Counted from the stretch's first letter, positions 1 through 13,100 are shown. The stretch: DNA of 64,000 bases from Rosa chinensis (GCF_002994745.2 NC_037089.1:21551641-21615640); one strand, 5' to 3'. The notes: generated from the sequence alone by a model not told the origin. Made by a program: numbers and translations.

Positions 1-205
1 GTTATGAATTTCTGAACTAAGTGTTAGTAAATTTTCTTATTTTTAACCTAGGTAAACGTTTACTTAAAACTGTACCAATCCATTAAGAAACTTGAAATAG
101 TTCCTTCTAGACAATTTAAATAGACAAATTGATGATTAATACAGAACTGGAATCACTCAAAAATGATATTTCTACATTTAGTTATGAATTTCTGAACTTA
201 AGTGT

Positions 206-575
206 TTGAAACAAAAAGAAGATTATGAAAGAGTGAAAGGCCAAGTTGAATCTCTGATAGATAAATTGGACAAGTTGACTCAAATTGTTCAAAGTTTGCT
301 GCCTAATACCTCAGACAATTCTAAAGCAAGAAACTCACATTCTGTGGTACTATTTCTATCTTTCAAATATTTGTATATGTTGCTATTGTTCATGCTATTT
401 ACTGCATGTTTTAGCTCTTACTTATTTTGCATTCTAACTTCTGTGTTTTTCTTTTACAATAGGACAATATTGCAACAGATTCAAGTGCACACCGTGATGA
501 AGATGGTACTGATGAAGATGGTGATGAAGATGTTGCTGATGAATATGATGCAAACTCTAATGAGGACTTTTATTA
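206..575 (+). CDS. C-terminal exons of a CACTA-1 second gene (TNP1-like), partial
   Basis: Two exon-like pieces are visible. The first (about 206-342) encodes a lysine/glutamate-rich amphipathic helix starting KQKEDYERVKGQ, which looks like a coiled coil. A GT at about 343 and a pyrimidine-rich tract ending CAATAG at about 462 bracket a probable intron. The second piece (463-575) encodes a very acidic tail (DEDGTDEDGDEDVADEY) ending in TAG at 573-575. Position next to the 3' subterminal repeats and the helix-plus-acidic-tail layout resemble the DNA-binding partner proteins (TNP1/Ptta type) of CACTA elements. No domain signature is preserved, so the assignment rests on context. The upstream reading frame is disturbed near 200, and the start lies outside the window or was lost. 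Confidence 0.4.
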
Positions 576-837
576 GATATATTGTTAGCTTCCTCGCTTA
601 AGAATGATTATATTATAAAGACCAAATATTGAATATTTATCTTTATCTGAACATGTATGAATGATTAACTATGTTTCTTCTAATGCAATTTTTTTTTATG
701 AAGATTTAATTGTCTCCTTGTATGTTTAATAAAAAAATTATCTTGATTCATCTACCTCTTCCAATCAGGTTAATTGACAATTAAATTGAGTAGGAGGAAA
801 AAAAAATTGCTGACAAATTTCAACGAATAAATCTCGT

Positions 838-1340
838 GAAAAATATTTCCGACCAATTTTTCCGACTACAATATCATTCTCGGAAATATTAGACTATATT
901 TTTCCGACAGAAAATATCAATTTCCGAGGAAAATATGACCCTCGAAACTTATTCATTTTCGATGCCAAATAGTCGTCGGAATTGAATATTCATATCGGAA
1001 ATAGTTTTTTCCGACCACTACTATTCGTCGGAAATAAGTCCTTGGAAAAAAATGGATTGGCTAGCAACCAATTTTTTCCTACAAGCAACGAATTATTTCC
1101 AACAAACATCTTTTGTCGGAAATACTATTTGTCGTCGTTGAGGAGTAACAATTTCCGACCACCGAAAAATTATTTACGACCACATCTGGCTGTTGGAAAT
1201 ATATCTTTTTCCGAGGGTTGGTCGGAAAAAGACTATTTCCGATGATATTTTTTCCGAGGACCACCGAGGGCACCTCGCTGTCGGAAATAGCTTTTTCCGA
1301 CGGGGAAAGTGCCTTTTCCGACCAAACGCCACCCTTGGAA
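838..1340. repeat. Subterminal TTTCCGAC motif array of CACTA-1
   Basis: The octamer TTTCCGAC, its inverse GTCGGAAA and close variants (TTTCCGAG, TTCCTACA) occur roughly every 20-30 bp on both strands. In En/Spm-type elements such arrays are the binding sites of the element's DNA-binding protein. Open frames crossing this array on both strands are by-products of the repeat and not genes. Confidence 0.75.
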
Positions 1341-1361
1341 ATGACTATCATTGTTGTAGTG

Positions 1362-1580
1362 TATAAAAGGAATGCCTCCTCCCACTTAAACACCATTCAA
1401 TCCAATCTCATTATACACTTTGTAATGCACTTGGGCCGCAAGGCTCAACACACATAGTTAAACATTCAAGTGGACGTAGTCTCCCGCTCATGCGGAGGCG
1501 AACCACTATACATCTTGTGTCACTCTCTCTCTATCTCTTACTTATCGTTAATTAGATCCCCACGGATCAAAACGTTAACA
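1362..1580 (+). mobile_element. R-U5 part of a copia-like LTR
   Basis: The segment starts with a TATA box (TATAAAAGG, 1362), followed by a probable transcript start and the motif GGGCCGCAAGGC. It continues with a GTGGACGTAG...GAACCACTATA...CTTGTGTC block that is common near the 3' end of plant LTRs, and ends in GTTAACA at 1580. No primer binding site follows, so this is a solo or broken LTR. Its U3 part would lie to the left of CACTA-1, outside the window. It separates CACTA-1 from the 3' region of CACTA-2. Confidence 0.55.
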
Positions 1581-1770
1581 CATTGAAACCAACATTTTAC
1601 ACAAGAAAAGCATTCTAGTGCATGCCCATCTACTCGGGACATCAAAAAATTGATACACATATATTCCAAAATATGCCACACATGGTGCATGACAATGTAC
1701 CAGCAGATAAGCACAAAAAAGATGCTTTCCTTATCTAAAATGTACCAGCAACAAGTGTGCTACTTCATGA

Positions 1771-2851
1771 CTCGTGCACATATGTGTTGACAACAAACTT
1801 CCCCCACTCATTTCGTACTTGATCAATATCTGCCTGGGTGTATTGGCTACTGCCTCTCCTCTCCCACTGAAATCAGTTAATTATATCAAAAGGATCAGTT
1901 AATCATTTTGGTGAATGAGGCATAGATATAATAACACACTTAATAGAAATTGAGTCAAGTGACTATATTTATAGCTATATATGTTAATACCTTGGAAGGA
2001 AACAATGACATGTCTTTATCCTCAATGATATCTCTCATGTATCGCATGATAAAGTACCCGCACTCCTTGTTGCTAGGTTGGGGAGGAATGCCCTAAACAC
2101 AAGCAAATGAATGAACAAGTGAAAACTTGGCATGGAAAATTGTTTTTTGAAAACCACAAGTGGTGAAACTTACAGCTGTTTGGCTCCATTTTGGGTCCAA
2201 ACAACAGCCAAATTTTTCCAATGGACTGAACTCCGACTTTGCTTATTCTTTTCAGAAATATACATACGCATAACACTACACCAAAACAACAATATGATCA
2301 ATGATGTACCATAATGCAAGGGAGGCAAACAAGTGTATTAAACAGATTTCATAAAATTGAGGCATTTCGATCAATATGTAAACGAGGGACTTACATATCC
2401 ACGATAGACATCCAATCTCCTGTGGGTAAGCGTCTTTTCAGCGGGTCCATAAAATAGGCTGTTCCTTTCTCCGGATCAACAAGAGTCAACACCCAATGAT
2501 CACTACATGTATACAAAATGTCATATATCTTGAACACTAATTTGTTATATATATATGTTCAAACACAGTAGATATGAAAGTTTGCAAACATTCATTAACT
2601 TACCCTGAGTTATATGGCAGCATGAACATCTGCCCTGGTTTAGCAGTTACAAGCCTATCTTTGATGTGTTGGGCTTTGACAGTTCCATTCCCACACCCCA
2701 CAGCACCAATAAGTGAAGGGTCAACAAACGCAACCATGTCCAGTATTTTATAAGCCTTCAACTTATCATAGAGGTACCTAATAACAAACATTTGCACCAA
2801 CTCATTGGGTTTCAGCAACTATACTCCTTATCAAGGCATTACGGACAAAGC

Positions 2852-2882
<31 letters not shown>

Positions 2883-5800
2883 ATATCAGTTCAAGGACTT
2901 TTTCTACCTCTGATACACAGCAATGCAAGTTCCAGTTACTTCCCTCATGCTTGCAAGTCGCCTAACATCTTTTCCCAATATAAATGTCTTGCGAGAATAT
3001 CCAAACACTTCAGGCTCCATGTAGAAGTTGATTGTATTCCCATCTTTGAATGCATCCTCACCCCACAAACATAACATCTTCAGTGAAGTTGGCAACGATG
3101 GTGCCAATTTGGCCAAGCCAAATTCAATCTCCAAGTCCTCTTCCCCTATCTCTTTCCTTTTCTTCTTCTTATCAGCTTTATCCTTGGTAGGTTTCTAGAA
3201 TAAGAAAATAAATGTAAGGTACAAATCATAAATATAAGCTGCATATCTACAATTAAGTGAATTTCTATAAACAAATGAATGTTATCAAAGTAGCTACAGG
3301 TTGAATTATACACAGTTCTTACCTTGACTGCAGATTTTATGACTAGGTGTTTAGGCCATGCGACCCAACTCCTCATAGCCTGCTTCACTGTTTCAATTTT
3401 ATCTTTCACAGGAAATGGCACTTTTGCTTTCTCCTCAAGCGCGGCATAGATGGAAACACGCACATTACCATCCCCTAGTGGAGTGCCATGAACGAGTTGG
3501 GAAGGATCCTCGCACTCCATAACAGTGGCATAAGCAACAATATGTTCAACAGAACCTATTGCCAACTTGCAATCAACCTCAGCTACGTTTGACTAAAAAA
3601 TGGACCAAAAAAACAAGATTTATAGTTGTTCCCTATATATATTTGAAATAGTAACAGATTTAAATGTAGTCGACAAGCATACTCATAAGCATTCTATGAG
3701 TAACAACATGCTGCAAGCTTCAGACAGTTTCAGAAAAGTGGTAACTTGAAAGAAAAATTCACCAACAATTATTCTTTCAATGATTTGAAGCACAACTTTC
3801 CAGATTTCAAGTAGACATGCAAAGCTACTATTTTCCAGAGTTTCATGCTATTTGCATTTCAAATGAATTGTCAAACAAGAATCTAAAGTGACAGAAACGC
3901 TGAATAAAACAGAAATCCTGAAACAGTGCAGTTTGATCAAAATAGCATAAGTATTTCATTTTAACTTTGTTTTTCACGAAACCAAGTTCAAAATGATCAT
4001 TGAAGAGTCTCCTTTAAGCTGTCAAAAACTGAGAGTAAAGCTACAAGTAAAGGTTTTTCAAAAATCATGAAATGCCCCACTGGTTCAGCTTGGGTGTCAA
4101 ACACATGTATGCAGTAATCGAACTTTGATCTTTTTCCAGTTCATTATTCGCTTTAAGTAAAACCAAATTACCTTTAATGTAGGTTGACGCATCGTCAAAT
4201 CCACATATTCTGCCCCCTCCTCATTCTCCGGCTCCTTGATATCTATCATATTGACATTTTCTTCAACAACCTCATTGACCTCCTCACGGTTGACAAATAC
4301 TTTCTCAAGCAACTTGGGAAACTCATTCCCTTTCTTGCACCCAGGACTTTTATCCAACCTGCCTTCCTTAACAACCTTTGTCCCTTTCCTTTTACACATG
4401 ATGGTTTTGTTTTCCATTTCTTCAAAAACGCTCAGAATTTTAGCTCCATCCACATTGTTCACTACTTCTTCCAACAGACCTTTATCCATTTCTTGAGCAA
4501 TCTCATTAGCTGTCATTGAGCAGCTTCCATGGCCAGATACATGTGGGTGAATAGTTGCAGCCTCTTTTCCATTTATCTTTGCTTCAAGTTCAGCAAACTT
4601 GGCCGCCCACATAGTTCGCTCATCTGCAACAATTTTTTCCCTCTCTTCCTTGATTATCTCCTCCCTTGCCTCCTCTAGTATCTTCTCCCTTGCCTCCTCT
4701 ACTATCTTCTCTCTCTCCTCTGATAATATTTTCTGCACACTAAGTCTGACAGTAGCTTCTATGCTCTCCTTTCTACGTTTAGGGAGGTGGAAGTAAGTAG
4801 AGGGAGTGACAAAACCTCCTACTCCCCGCACTCTTCCCCCATGCTCCGGAGTCCCTAACGCCAATGTTAAGACATCATTACTTCCTTCAGCGCTTAGCTC
4901 TCCATTGTCAAGCTTTCTTTTCAAGTTTGTCTGACAGTTTAGATTAGGAAATATCATCACATATCATCTAAACAAACCTTATACATACAAAAATAGTCCA
5001 ATAAATATATGGACTTACTATCTTTTCAGCCGTCTTTGCTGACTCCTCATCCTTGAAACTGCCATCCTTTGTCTGTCGTCCTCTTATCCACAAAGTGGCC
5101 CTATCAACTTCTCCATCACTCATTCCATCAGCCTACAAAATAGGATAGTTAATGCATACATTACAACTAGGAACCCCACATAAGTAAGTTAGAAAACAGT
5201 TTCACTAACCAACTCAGCCTCCAACCCTGCATATCCTTTACGGGACATTCTATGAGGATACTTATTCTTGCTGCGCCTCTCTTGTTGCTCACGACGCTTT
5301 TCCTGCAAAATAGGGTTACTAATTAGTTAAATGAGTATTCGATATTTACATAACTGCATTTTATATGACTACAACTAAATGATTGAAATACAAATGCATT
5401 TATACCAAGAATGAGGGCTTTGTCCGCATTTTGACAAATTCTGTCCAGTGATCAGCATTGATGAAAGGATAATCATCTGGAGGATATTGCAAGGCTTCAG
5501 GATCATCCAAATAGGGGATAACGTACTTGGAAGTAAGTAGACACTTGAATTGCCTCCACTTTCTTGCAGCAGATTCCAAAACCAATTTTTTATGCTCAGG
5601 ACCAATCAAAAATGGAATCTGTGCACATTTCATTGCTAACTATCAGTTCAAGTTCAGAAACTACTGAAAAATGAAAACAATGAACACTATCATACCAACC
5701 TAACTAACTACACCTTCAATACTAAATAAAACAGATAAGGAACTTAATCACCTGAACACGTTGCCAGATTTTGTTCTTCTCTTCAAGAGTTAAGGCTTTC

Positions 5801-6153
5801 CAATTTTCCCTTATTACCGGTACCTTCCTTCTTGCCAACACACCAATGTAGCTTTGCATTTGCTTAGCCACCTTCCCACAAGGGGTCCCTTTTCTGTTAA
5901 ATAAAACAACCTTCTTGCATTTACGACTCTTGCGGCTTGTAATGCGTGACATAGTCACCGCATGCCGCTTCAGCAACTTTAGGCCCCCAGTTGATTCAGG
6001 TTCTTTCTTTTTTGACTTTCCCTTTTTTGAATGAGATCCATCGGAAAATGATGATGATGTCGGTGACTTCAAAGACTTAGTCTTCTTAGGCTTCGAACGA
6101 TTTTCTTTCGACTTTCTCTTCTTTGATACACTAGCAGATTGTGATGCAGCCAT
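1771..6153 (-). CDS. CACTA second gene: TNP1/Ptta-like protein fused to a Ulp1-type (C48) cysteine protease domain
   Basis: At least nine exons read leftwards. The N-terminal exon (6153-about 5753) is Lys/Ser-rich with SKKRKSKENRSKPKK and could hold nuclear localisation signals. Exons at about 5633-5400, 5304-5209 and 5133-5022 match the plant transposase (Ptta/En/Spm, PF03004-like) region, including KGYAGLEAEL and DRATLWIRGR. The exon at 4932-4170 has a long EERE/EARE coiled coil. Further exons lie at about 3590-3324, 3196-2907 and 2780-2605. The protease part shows His in DHWVLTLVDPEKG (about 2500), Asp in YFMDPLKR, Gln and Cys in PPQPSNKECGYFIMRYM (about 2090-2040), and the last exon ends at about 1771. 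All triad positions of Ulp1-like proteases are present. Several CACTA and MULE elements carry such domains; the substrate is unknown. Exon joins are my reading, and I saw no certain frameshift in the protease exons. Confidence 0.75.
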
Positions 6154-6514
6154 TATCTACACAAATGTTAGCCCCATTAGTACATCAAATCCACATATAT
6201 GAGTAACTTGTATAACAAACATATAAGCTGCATATTAGTAAACAAATCTGCTAATGTTTAAAATAACAGACACTTTAACATATATTACTACAAATATTAA
6301 TGCAGAAAATAACAGTAATTAAATAAACAAACACTTAACACATATCCAAGCAAAAAATAAGAGTATTTAAAATAACAAACACTTAACACTTGGTACAATC
6401 ATGTAAACACAAAATAACCAACATTAAAAACATATTTAGTGAGCCAAGTATCCTTTAGGCATGACAATTATAAATTACATCAATACGGCTATATGAACTA
6501 CTCTCCCTCAACTA

Positions 6515-9500
6515 CTATATCCTCATTCCCTGCACGCCTATAACCCATTGGCTCCTCATCTTGAGAGTTATCATGTGACTGAATAGCTGGCATTGTAGTT
6601 GTGATGGGGGGTGGGAAAGAATGGTGTCCCCAACATCATCCTCCTGAACAGAATCAATGTAATCTCTTTTTGGGACTCTCACCACAACTGCCCACCTACG
6701 ATCTACAGGGTCTTCAACATAAAATATTTGCTCCACACTTTTTCCCAAAACAAAACAGTCATTTAGATAACCTTTCCTATTTAAATTAACTAAACTTGAG
6801 AGTTATCATGTGACTGAATAGCTGGCATTGTAGTTGTGATGGGGGGTGGGAAAGAATGGTGTCCCCAACATCATCCTCCTGAACAGAATCAATGTAATCT
6901 CTTTTTGGGACTCTCACCACAACTGCCCACCTACGATCTACAGGGTCTTCAACATAAAATATTTGCTCCACACTTTTTCCCAAAACAAAACAGTCATTTA
7001 GATAACCTTTCCTATTTAAATTAACTAAAGTGAACCCAAGATCATCTTCTCTAACACCCTTCTCATTCTCTACCCAATCACACTTAAAAATAGGAACCCT
7101 AAAATGACCATAGTCAAGCTCCCATATTTCGGTTTCACCCCATAGAAGCTCATGTCTTCAGTAATAGGGTTTTTATCCTTAGCACTAGCTACTTGAGGAG
7201 TCTTAGCAACCAAATAAACCCCACTGCTTTGTGTCGACCTAAGATCATCGCGCAACTTAGTGTTATATTGCACTCCCCCTATTCGGTAACCACTAAACTT
7301 CGGGACTTCATGGGTTGGTTGATTTGCTAGCCACCTCACAATCTCAGGGACATCACAACCTGGTTCAGCAACCTTTGATTCAACCTGCAAAATAAAATAA
7401 AACATTATACCAACTGTGTTCTGCATTATTAAAAGCTTTATCGGTCTATAAATTACAGTTACATTAAATGGAAACTACTTACCCTCTCCTTCACCCACTG
7501 AGCAAAAGTCATGTTTTGTTTGTCCACCAACCACTTTTTATTCTTTTTGTACTTGGGAAACTCCCTCTTCAACTGTTCCGTGTGTTCCCTACACAAATAT
7601 TTATTAAGTATTAGTGTATAAGCATTAGAACAAGAAAATAAGCAAAACTGTAAAAAACATAGATAGTGATCAACTTACAAAAAGTAGCTTCTAAATTCTT
7701 CAGTGTTTTGAAGCACGCAGAGATGAGCTTGCTGAAATTCTTTGCCATAAACAGACTCAACAGTTGCACCAGAGGTAGGCTTGTCAGCTGTGATGTTTTC
7801 TTTTGGGATGCCAACAGTCCTATCATCAAAGAAAAGTTCACCTAAAAACTCAAGCGCCTCTTCAGCTATGTAACACTCAGCAATGCACCCTTCCGGATGC
7901 GTTTTATTCCTAACATAGCCCTTGCAGACCTTCATATATCTTTCGAAAGGATACATCCATCGGAAGCAAACCGGTCCACATAGCTCAACTTCTCTAACCA
8001 AGTGGACTGTTAAATGAATCATTATGTCAAAGAAAGATGGCGGAAAGTACTTCTCAAGCTCACACAAAGTTTCGACCAGATCACTTTGGATTTTGGGAAG
8101 CCTTGAAGCATCTATAGTCTTGCTGCAAATTTCATTAAAAAAAAGGCAAAGCCTAATTACTGCAACCCTGACCGGTTTTTCCAACACCCTCAGATAGCAA
8201 TTGGGAGCAGCTGTTGCATTAACGCATGACAATCATGGGATTTAAGTCCAATCAGCCTCAAATCATCCATTGAAACAAGGTTTGAAATGTTTGAAGAGTA
8301 GTTTTCAGGAACCTTCGAGCCATGAAATGATCCACACATACATCTTTTTTCATCTAATGTTAGGTTCCAGCTTGCTAATGGCAAGCACTTCTTTTTCGGA
8401 CCATCTAGATTTGGGTGCAATCCACATCTTATACCCATTTCCACCAAGTCCAAACGAGTTTTCAAGCCGTCTTTGGTTTTTCCTGGAATGTTCAACAACA
8501 TCCCTATTAGACTATCACACACATTTTTTTCAATGTGCATGACATAAAGGCAGTGCCTAACAGGGAGATACTTCCAATATTCAAGCTCAAAGAATATCGA
8601 CTTCTTCTTCCATCATGGCCTAGTTTCATCCTCAGCCCCCCTATAAGCAGGAGCCGATTTTTTTTTTCCAAACGGCCAATGTGGAACTTCAGCCTCCACC
8701 CTGCTCAACAATTCTTCTCCAGTTAATGGCATTGGAGCTGCTACATGTTCTGGCTGGTTATTGAAAGCAGCCCTTAGCTTTCGATAAGGATGGTGTCTTC
8801 CTAAAAATCGCCAATGAATGGTGTAGGCCATCTTTCCCCCGTGAACTAGCCTTGTAGGTTTTGTTTTATCAAGGCAAATCGGACATGCATTGTAGCCTTT
8901 CACTATACTCCCTGAAAGGTTACCATACGCTGGAAAATCATTGATTGTCCAGAATAGTAGAGCCCTAAGAGTAAAAGTTTCATTTTTGATGGCATCGTAA
9001 ACTCCATTCACCCCTTCCCATAGCAGCTTTAAGTCATCTATTAATGGTTCAAGGTAAACATCGATGTCGTTTCCTGGTTGTTTAGGGTCCGATATCAATA
9101 AGGTAAGCATCATGTGTTTCCTCTTCATTACCAACCATGGAGGTAGATTATAGGTTACCAAAATAACGGGCCAACAACTATACTTGCTGCTTAAGGAGCT
9201 AAAGGGATTGAACCCATCCGTTGACAATGCAAGTCGTAGGTTTCGTGGCTCATTACCAAAATCTGCCCATTTTTCATCTACCAACTTCCAAGCCGCAGAA
9301 TCTGCAGGATGGCGAATCAAGCCATCCTTGTTTCTCTCAGTGGCATGCCAAGTTAAGGCCTTAGATGTTTCAATTGATTGAAACATTTTTTTGAACCTAG
9401 GAATAGGAGGGAAATACCATAACACTTTTGCAGGGACTCCCTCTCTTTCTTTCTTGTTTTTGCATATTTTCCACCTAGATGTACCACATGTAGGACAAAT

Positions 9501-10187
9501 AGTGTCATCGGCATATTGTTTTCTGTATAGAATACAGTCATTAGGGCAGGCATGTATTTTGGTGTAATCCATTCCTAATGCACTCAAACTCTTCTTTGCT
9601 TCGTACACAGAGGAAGGTATCTCGTTTCCTTCCGGCAGATACTCAGCAAAGGCAATCAACCAGTCCGAGTAACCCGAATCACTCATCCCATGCTTGGCTT
9701 TCAAGTTGTAAAGCCTCACAAGCACATTCACCTTGGTGTGCCTATTGCAACCAGGGTACAAGGGTTTGTTGGCATCGTCAACAAATTTCTTGAATTCATT
9801 ACACTCACTCAAAAGCTCCTCATCCTCATCACCTTCCAACTCCACATCACTATCTAATTCTACTTCATAATCTGCCCTCATGTTACCCTGTACAGAGTCA
9901 GATTCAATTGGCTCTGATTCAAGACTTTTACTATCCGTATATGATCCCGACTCCACTACAACCTCCCCATGTTCTGTCCATTTCACATAATCTGTGTCAA
10001 TCCCATTTACAAACAAGTGATCCTTTATCACTTGTGTCGAAAAATCTTTCACATTTCCACACTTTGTGCAAGGACAACAAATACGGTTAGGGTCTCTAGC
10101 ATTTCCCAAAGCAAACTGACAAAACTCTGCCACCCCTAACTTATATTCATGAGATCTCCTATCAGCATGCACCCATGACCTATCCAT
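6515..10187 (-). pseudogene. CACTA-2 TNP2-type transposase, decayed
   Basis: The first ORF (10187-8613, 524 aa) opens with MDRSWVHADRRSHEY, typical of the transposase-associated domain (PF13963), and continues into the TNP2 transposase domain (PF02992), with STDGFNPF and DVYLEPLIDDLKLLW. The same frame continues after one TGA stop (8613-8615) into WKKKSIFFELEYWKYLPVRH and MHIEKNVCDSLIGML down to 8190. A frameshift at about 8195 leads to the DUF4218 region (IQSDLVETLCELEKYFPPSF, about 8100-7680). After introns, exons at about 7590-7480 and 7386-7090 lead to a DUF4216-type C-terminus (EIWELDYGHF, VEQIFYVEDPVDRRW). A further frameshift lies near 7125. The final exon is duplicated in tandem. The protein catalysed cut-and-paste transposition; this copy cannot make a full product as read. 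Confidence 0.85.
6561..7030. repeat. Exact 235-bp tandem duplication in the TNP2 last exon
   Basis: Bases 6561-6795 and 6796-7030 appear identical over 235 bp except for the last base or so. Each copy carries the exon piece encoding GKSVEQIFYVEDPVDRRW...RDYIDSVQEDDVGD. The near-identity implies either a recent event or an assembly duplication. Confidence 0.9.
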
Positions 10188-13100
10188 CTACATTAAACAA
10201 AAACTACAAACCAAAACTACATCATCGAGCAACAAAACCCCAATCACATATCCTGCATGCATTCACTAAGTTACATAAACTCTACCAATTCAAACTCTGG
10301 TACTCTTAATCACCGACAGCAGTTTATTTACATATATACATGCTCCAATATCAGGCAATGAAAAAAAAAATATCGACATATATTCAGGCTAAGCAAATTC
10401 AATAACAAGGACAAAACAGAATAGCATAATATATATAGAAAAACAAATCGATATACATTTAGGGTAAGAAAATCCAATAACAAGACAGAACAGTATGCCA
10501 CAATATATGAAGAAAAACAAATCGATACACATTTAGGCTAAGCAAATCCAAAAACAAAAATGCAAAAAAAAATAATAATAATTAAAGGAGGTTCATGAAC
10601 AAACACATATCATATTCTCCATTGGGAAAAGCTATGCTAAAACAACATCCAAACAATTCTCCAATAAGAACATTAACTGCAGATGTAGTATATATGAACC
10701 AAACCAGTCCTACACATTTCACCTGAACAAATCCAATGATACCATGATATATATTAAGCATAGAACAATAGATTTCAACAAATTAAAGCTTCAAAACAAA
10801 TTTAATAGCAGTCCACAAATTCAACAGTGAAGCTCACAGTACTCACCAATCCAGCTCCAGCAATAAATACGAACAATAGCAGTGAAGCTCAGTGCACTAG
10901 TCCAACTCACTCTACAGCTTCTTCCAACTCCACCAGATATATATGCCTTAATTGTGCGGCTGCTGAGAATAATAAACAAGGCCATCAGATTTAGGAAGAA
11001 AGGTCAACAACTCCTAGCTTCCATAATGCATGACTAGACAAGACCTAAATGAAATTTGTTCAATAAAACCACCAGCGCTTACTACTCAAAGGCCATAGTT
11101 TTTTTGTAACCTATTGGCATTCTTGAATAAAGACTAGAATCTGCAGGATTTGGAAGCTTGTACAACATGTTTTGTTAAATGCTGGCAATTCTAGATATTA
11201 GTAGTGTTGCTAAGCCGTAGTTTCTTTAAATGAGGACTTTGAAAATACTTTCATTCAAGTTCCCTAACAGCCTTTGGAGGGAGTAGAGTTTAAGTGGTTC
11301 AAATTTAACATTTGAAGTCACAATATTGAACTTTCAAAAGCAACAACATTGACCCTAGACTGAAACAGTTTCGATGTATAGTCTATGAGACCACTCTTGG
11401 TAACCGGATGACAGTTCTACATCTTTTATGTCTTCTAAGTTCAGTAATCTAATTATGTCTCGACAAGCTAAAACAAATTTGCATCATGTTCAACACTGCA
11501 TCACATGATCACACTATCCTCATGCATCTTTCACAACAGTAGATGATAAACACATAACAGCAGTGAAACATTTGTAGAGTCAAAATGTGGGGTAACTAAC
11601 TAGCGCTTGAATGCATCATAAAACAACCATTCACTTAATTTCATTTTTTTTAGCCTTCTGTTGGTATTTGAGTCTTTTGACATTCTCCTCTTCCACCCTA
11701 TCAATTCCCAAGAGGGATAAGACTCTTCATATGATTGTAGGAAGAAAGGTCTTAAGCACATATATCATAGGACTCCCTTCTTCCCTAAAAACTAGCTTTT
11801 ACCACATTATTTCCTCCCGTTAATAATAATCACATCACTTTCTATAAGCAAGATTAGCATGAAAAAATTCATTGCAAGCCAATAAAACTCATTCTTCCTT
11901 GTCCCAACAAGAAGAAACTGAAAAAAGAAAAGCTCAGAAAACTAGTTCCAACCAAATAGATACATGTTTTTAAAGTGCATATTCACAACTTGCTTTTCGT
12001 ACACTATCATACCTGAGGTGAAAAACAAATATATCCAAACTTCAAAGCGATATTTGTACACAAAAAAACAATTAGCCCTGTTTTGAAATGCTGTCCTTGA
12101 CTTATGGAATACTAATTGAAGAAAAATCACCACATTTTCGGTTTGGAAAGTAAGATTCACATTCAACATTCAAGCAATACAAGCCAATGGAAACTGAAAG
12201 TCACCATGATACTCCACACTTTCAATATTGTAACCGAACCCTCTATTTTTCCATGAATTTACAATCACTTTACTGCACAGAATATACATCTTCAATCAAG
12301 GCAAATGCAAAAAGAACACTGAATCTACTAAGCCTAAACTAAATTCACTTTCTGGGGTCTAACAATATCATGAAAAGATCAAATCATATTCCAAACACTA
12401 ACACCATCAACTCACCACCAATTTAGATAATCTAAATTGTAAGTCTGAACCAATCAAATACTATTTTGTTCCCTGGACTCTAATCAAACAGAGTTGCTAT
12501 TTGTTACGACATTACTTGAGCAATTTACATGTCAAAAACCTTATCTCCATTTTGACAAATCAGTTATCCAATTTCCTAAAGCAACAGTCTTTTCCGTTGA
12601 AAAAAAATCCCCAAAAAACCCTAAAATCAAAATCAGGAAATCCAAACATGGTAGAATGGGGCGAACAGACCAAATCTAGAGAAGGAGAATTCGTGGGAAA
12701 CCACTCACACAATCACAGTAACTACATCATTTTTTTTCTTTGTGGGCATGCTTGTTTTTGCTTTCTTAGTTCAATACAATCACATAACTAATGAAAATAA
12801 GCATGAATTACATGAATTTAGATGACCCATATTCGAGAGGTGGAATTGGAATCTTACCTGAACCCACAAGCTTCGACAGATCACAGTGGAGGTTATGTCT
12901 GGTAGGATTCGCCATCAAACTGCTCACTATAGACGAGTTCGTGGCCGGGGCACCATTAATAGCGAGTGACGGATAGAAAAGAGAAAGAGAGAGAGAGAGA
13001 TCTGCTCAGTGGTTTCAAGTGGGCTGCGCAAGAACAACAAGGTCACTGCTTCGTGGTGATTTTGCTTAGAATCAAAACTCCAAGCGGCTTCCTATTTGGT

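Larger units (their letters stand above)
1..1361 (+). mobile_element. CACTA-1: right end of a CACTA (En/Spm) DNA transposon, left part outside window
   Basis: The stretch ends with TTGTTGTAGTG at 1351-1361, the inverted form of the CACTACAACAA end typical of CACTA elements. Just inside it lies a dense array of TTTCCGAC/GTCGGAAA subterminal motifs (about 838-1340). Upstream are the last exons of a plus-strand gene with a coiled-coil and an acidic tail. The element therefore reads left to right and its 5' end lies before base 1. Directly after it comes TATAAAAGG of an LTR, so it appears to have inserted just upstream of that LTR's TATA box. Its subterminal motif differs from that of the other CACTA elements here, so it is another family. 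Confidence 0.8.

Noticed and set aside
982..1457. Overlapping ORFs on both strands at the CACTA-1 end
   Set aside because: They are made of TTTCCGAC repeat units translated in different frames and run into the LTR.
2273..2290. CACTACACCAAAACAAC as a left CACTA terminus
   Set aside because: It lies in an intron of the CACTA-2 second gene, with exons of the same gene on both sides. No subterminal array follows and no matching inverted end is near. I treat it as chance or an internal relic.
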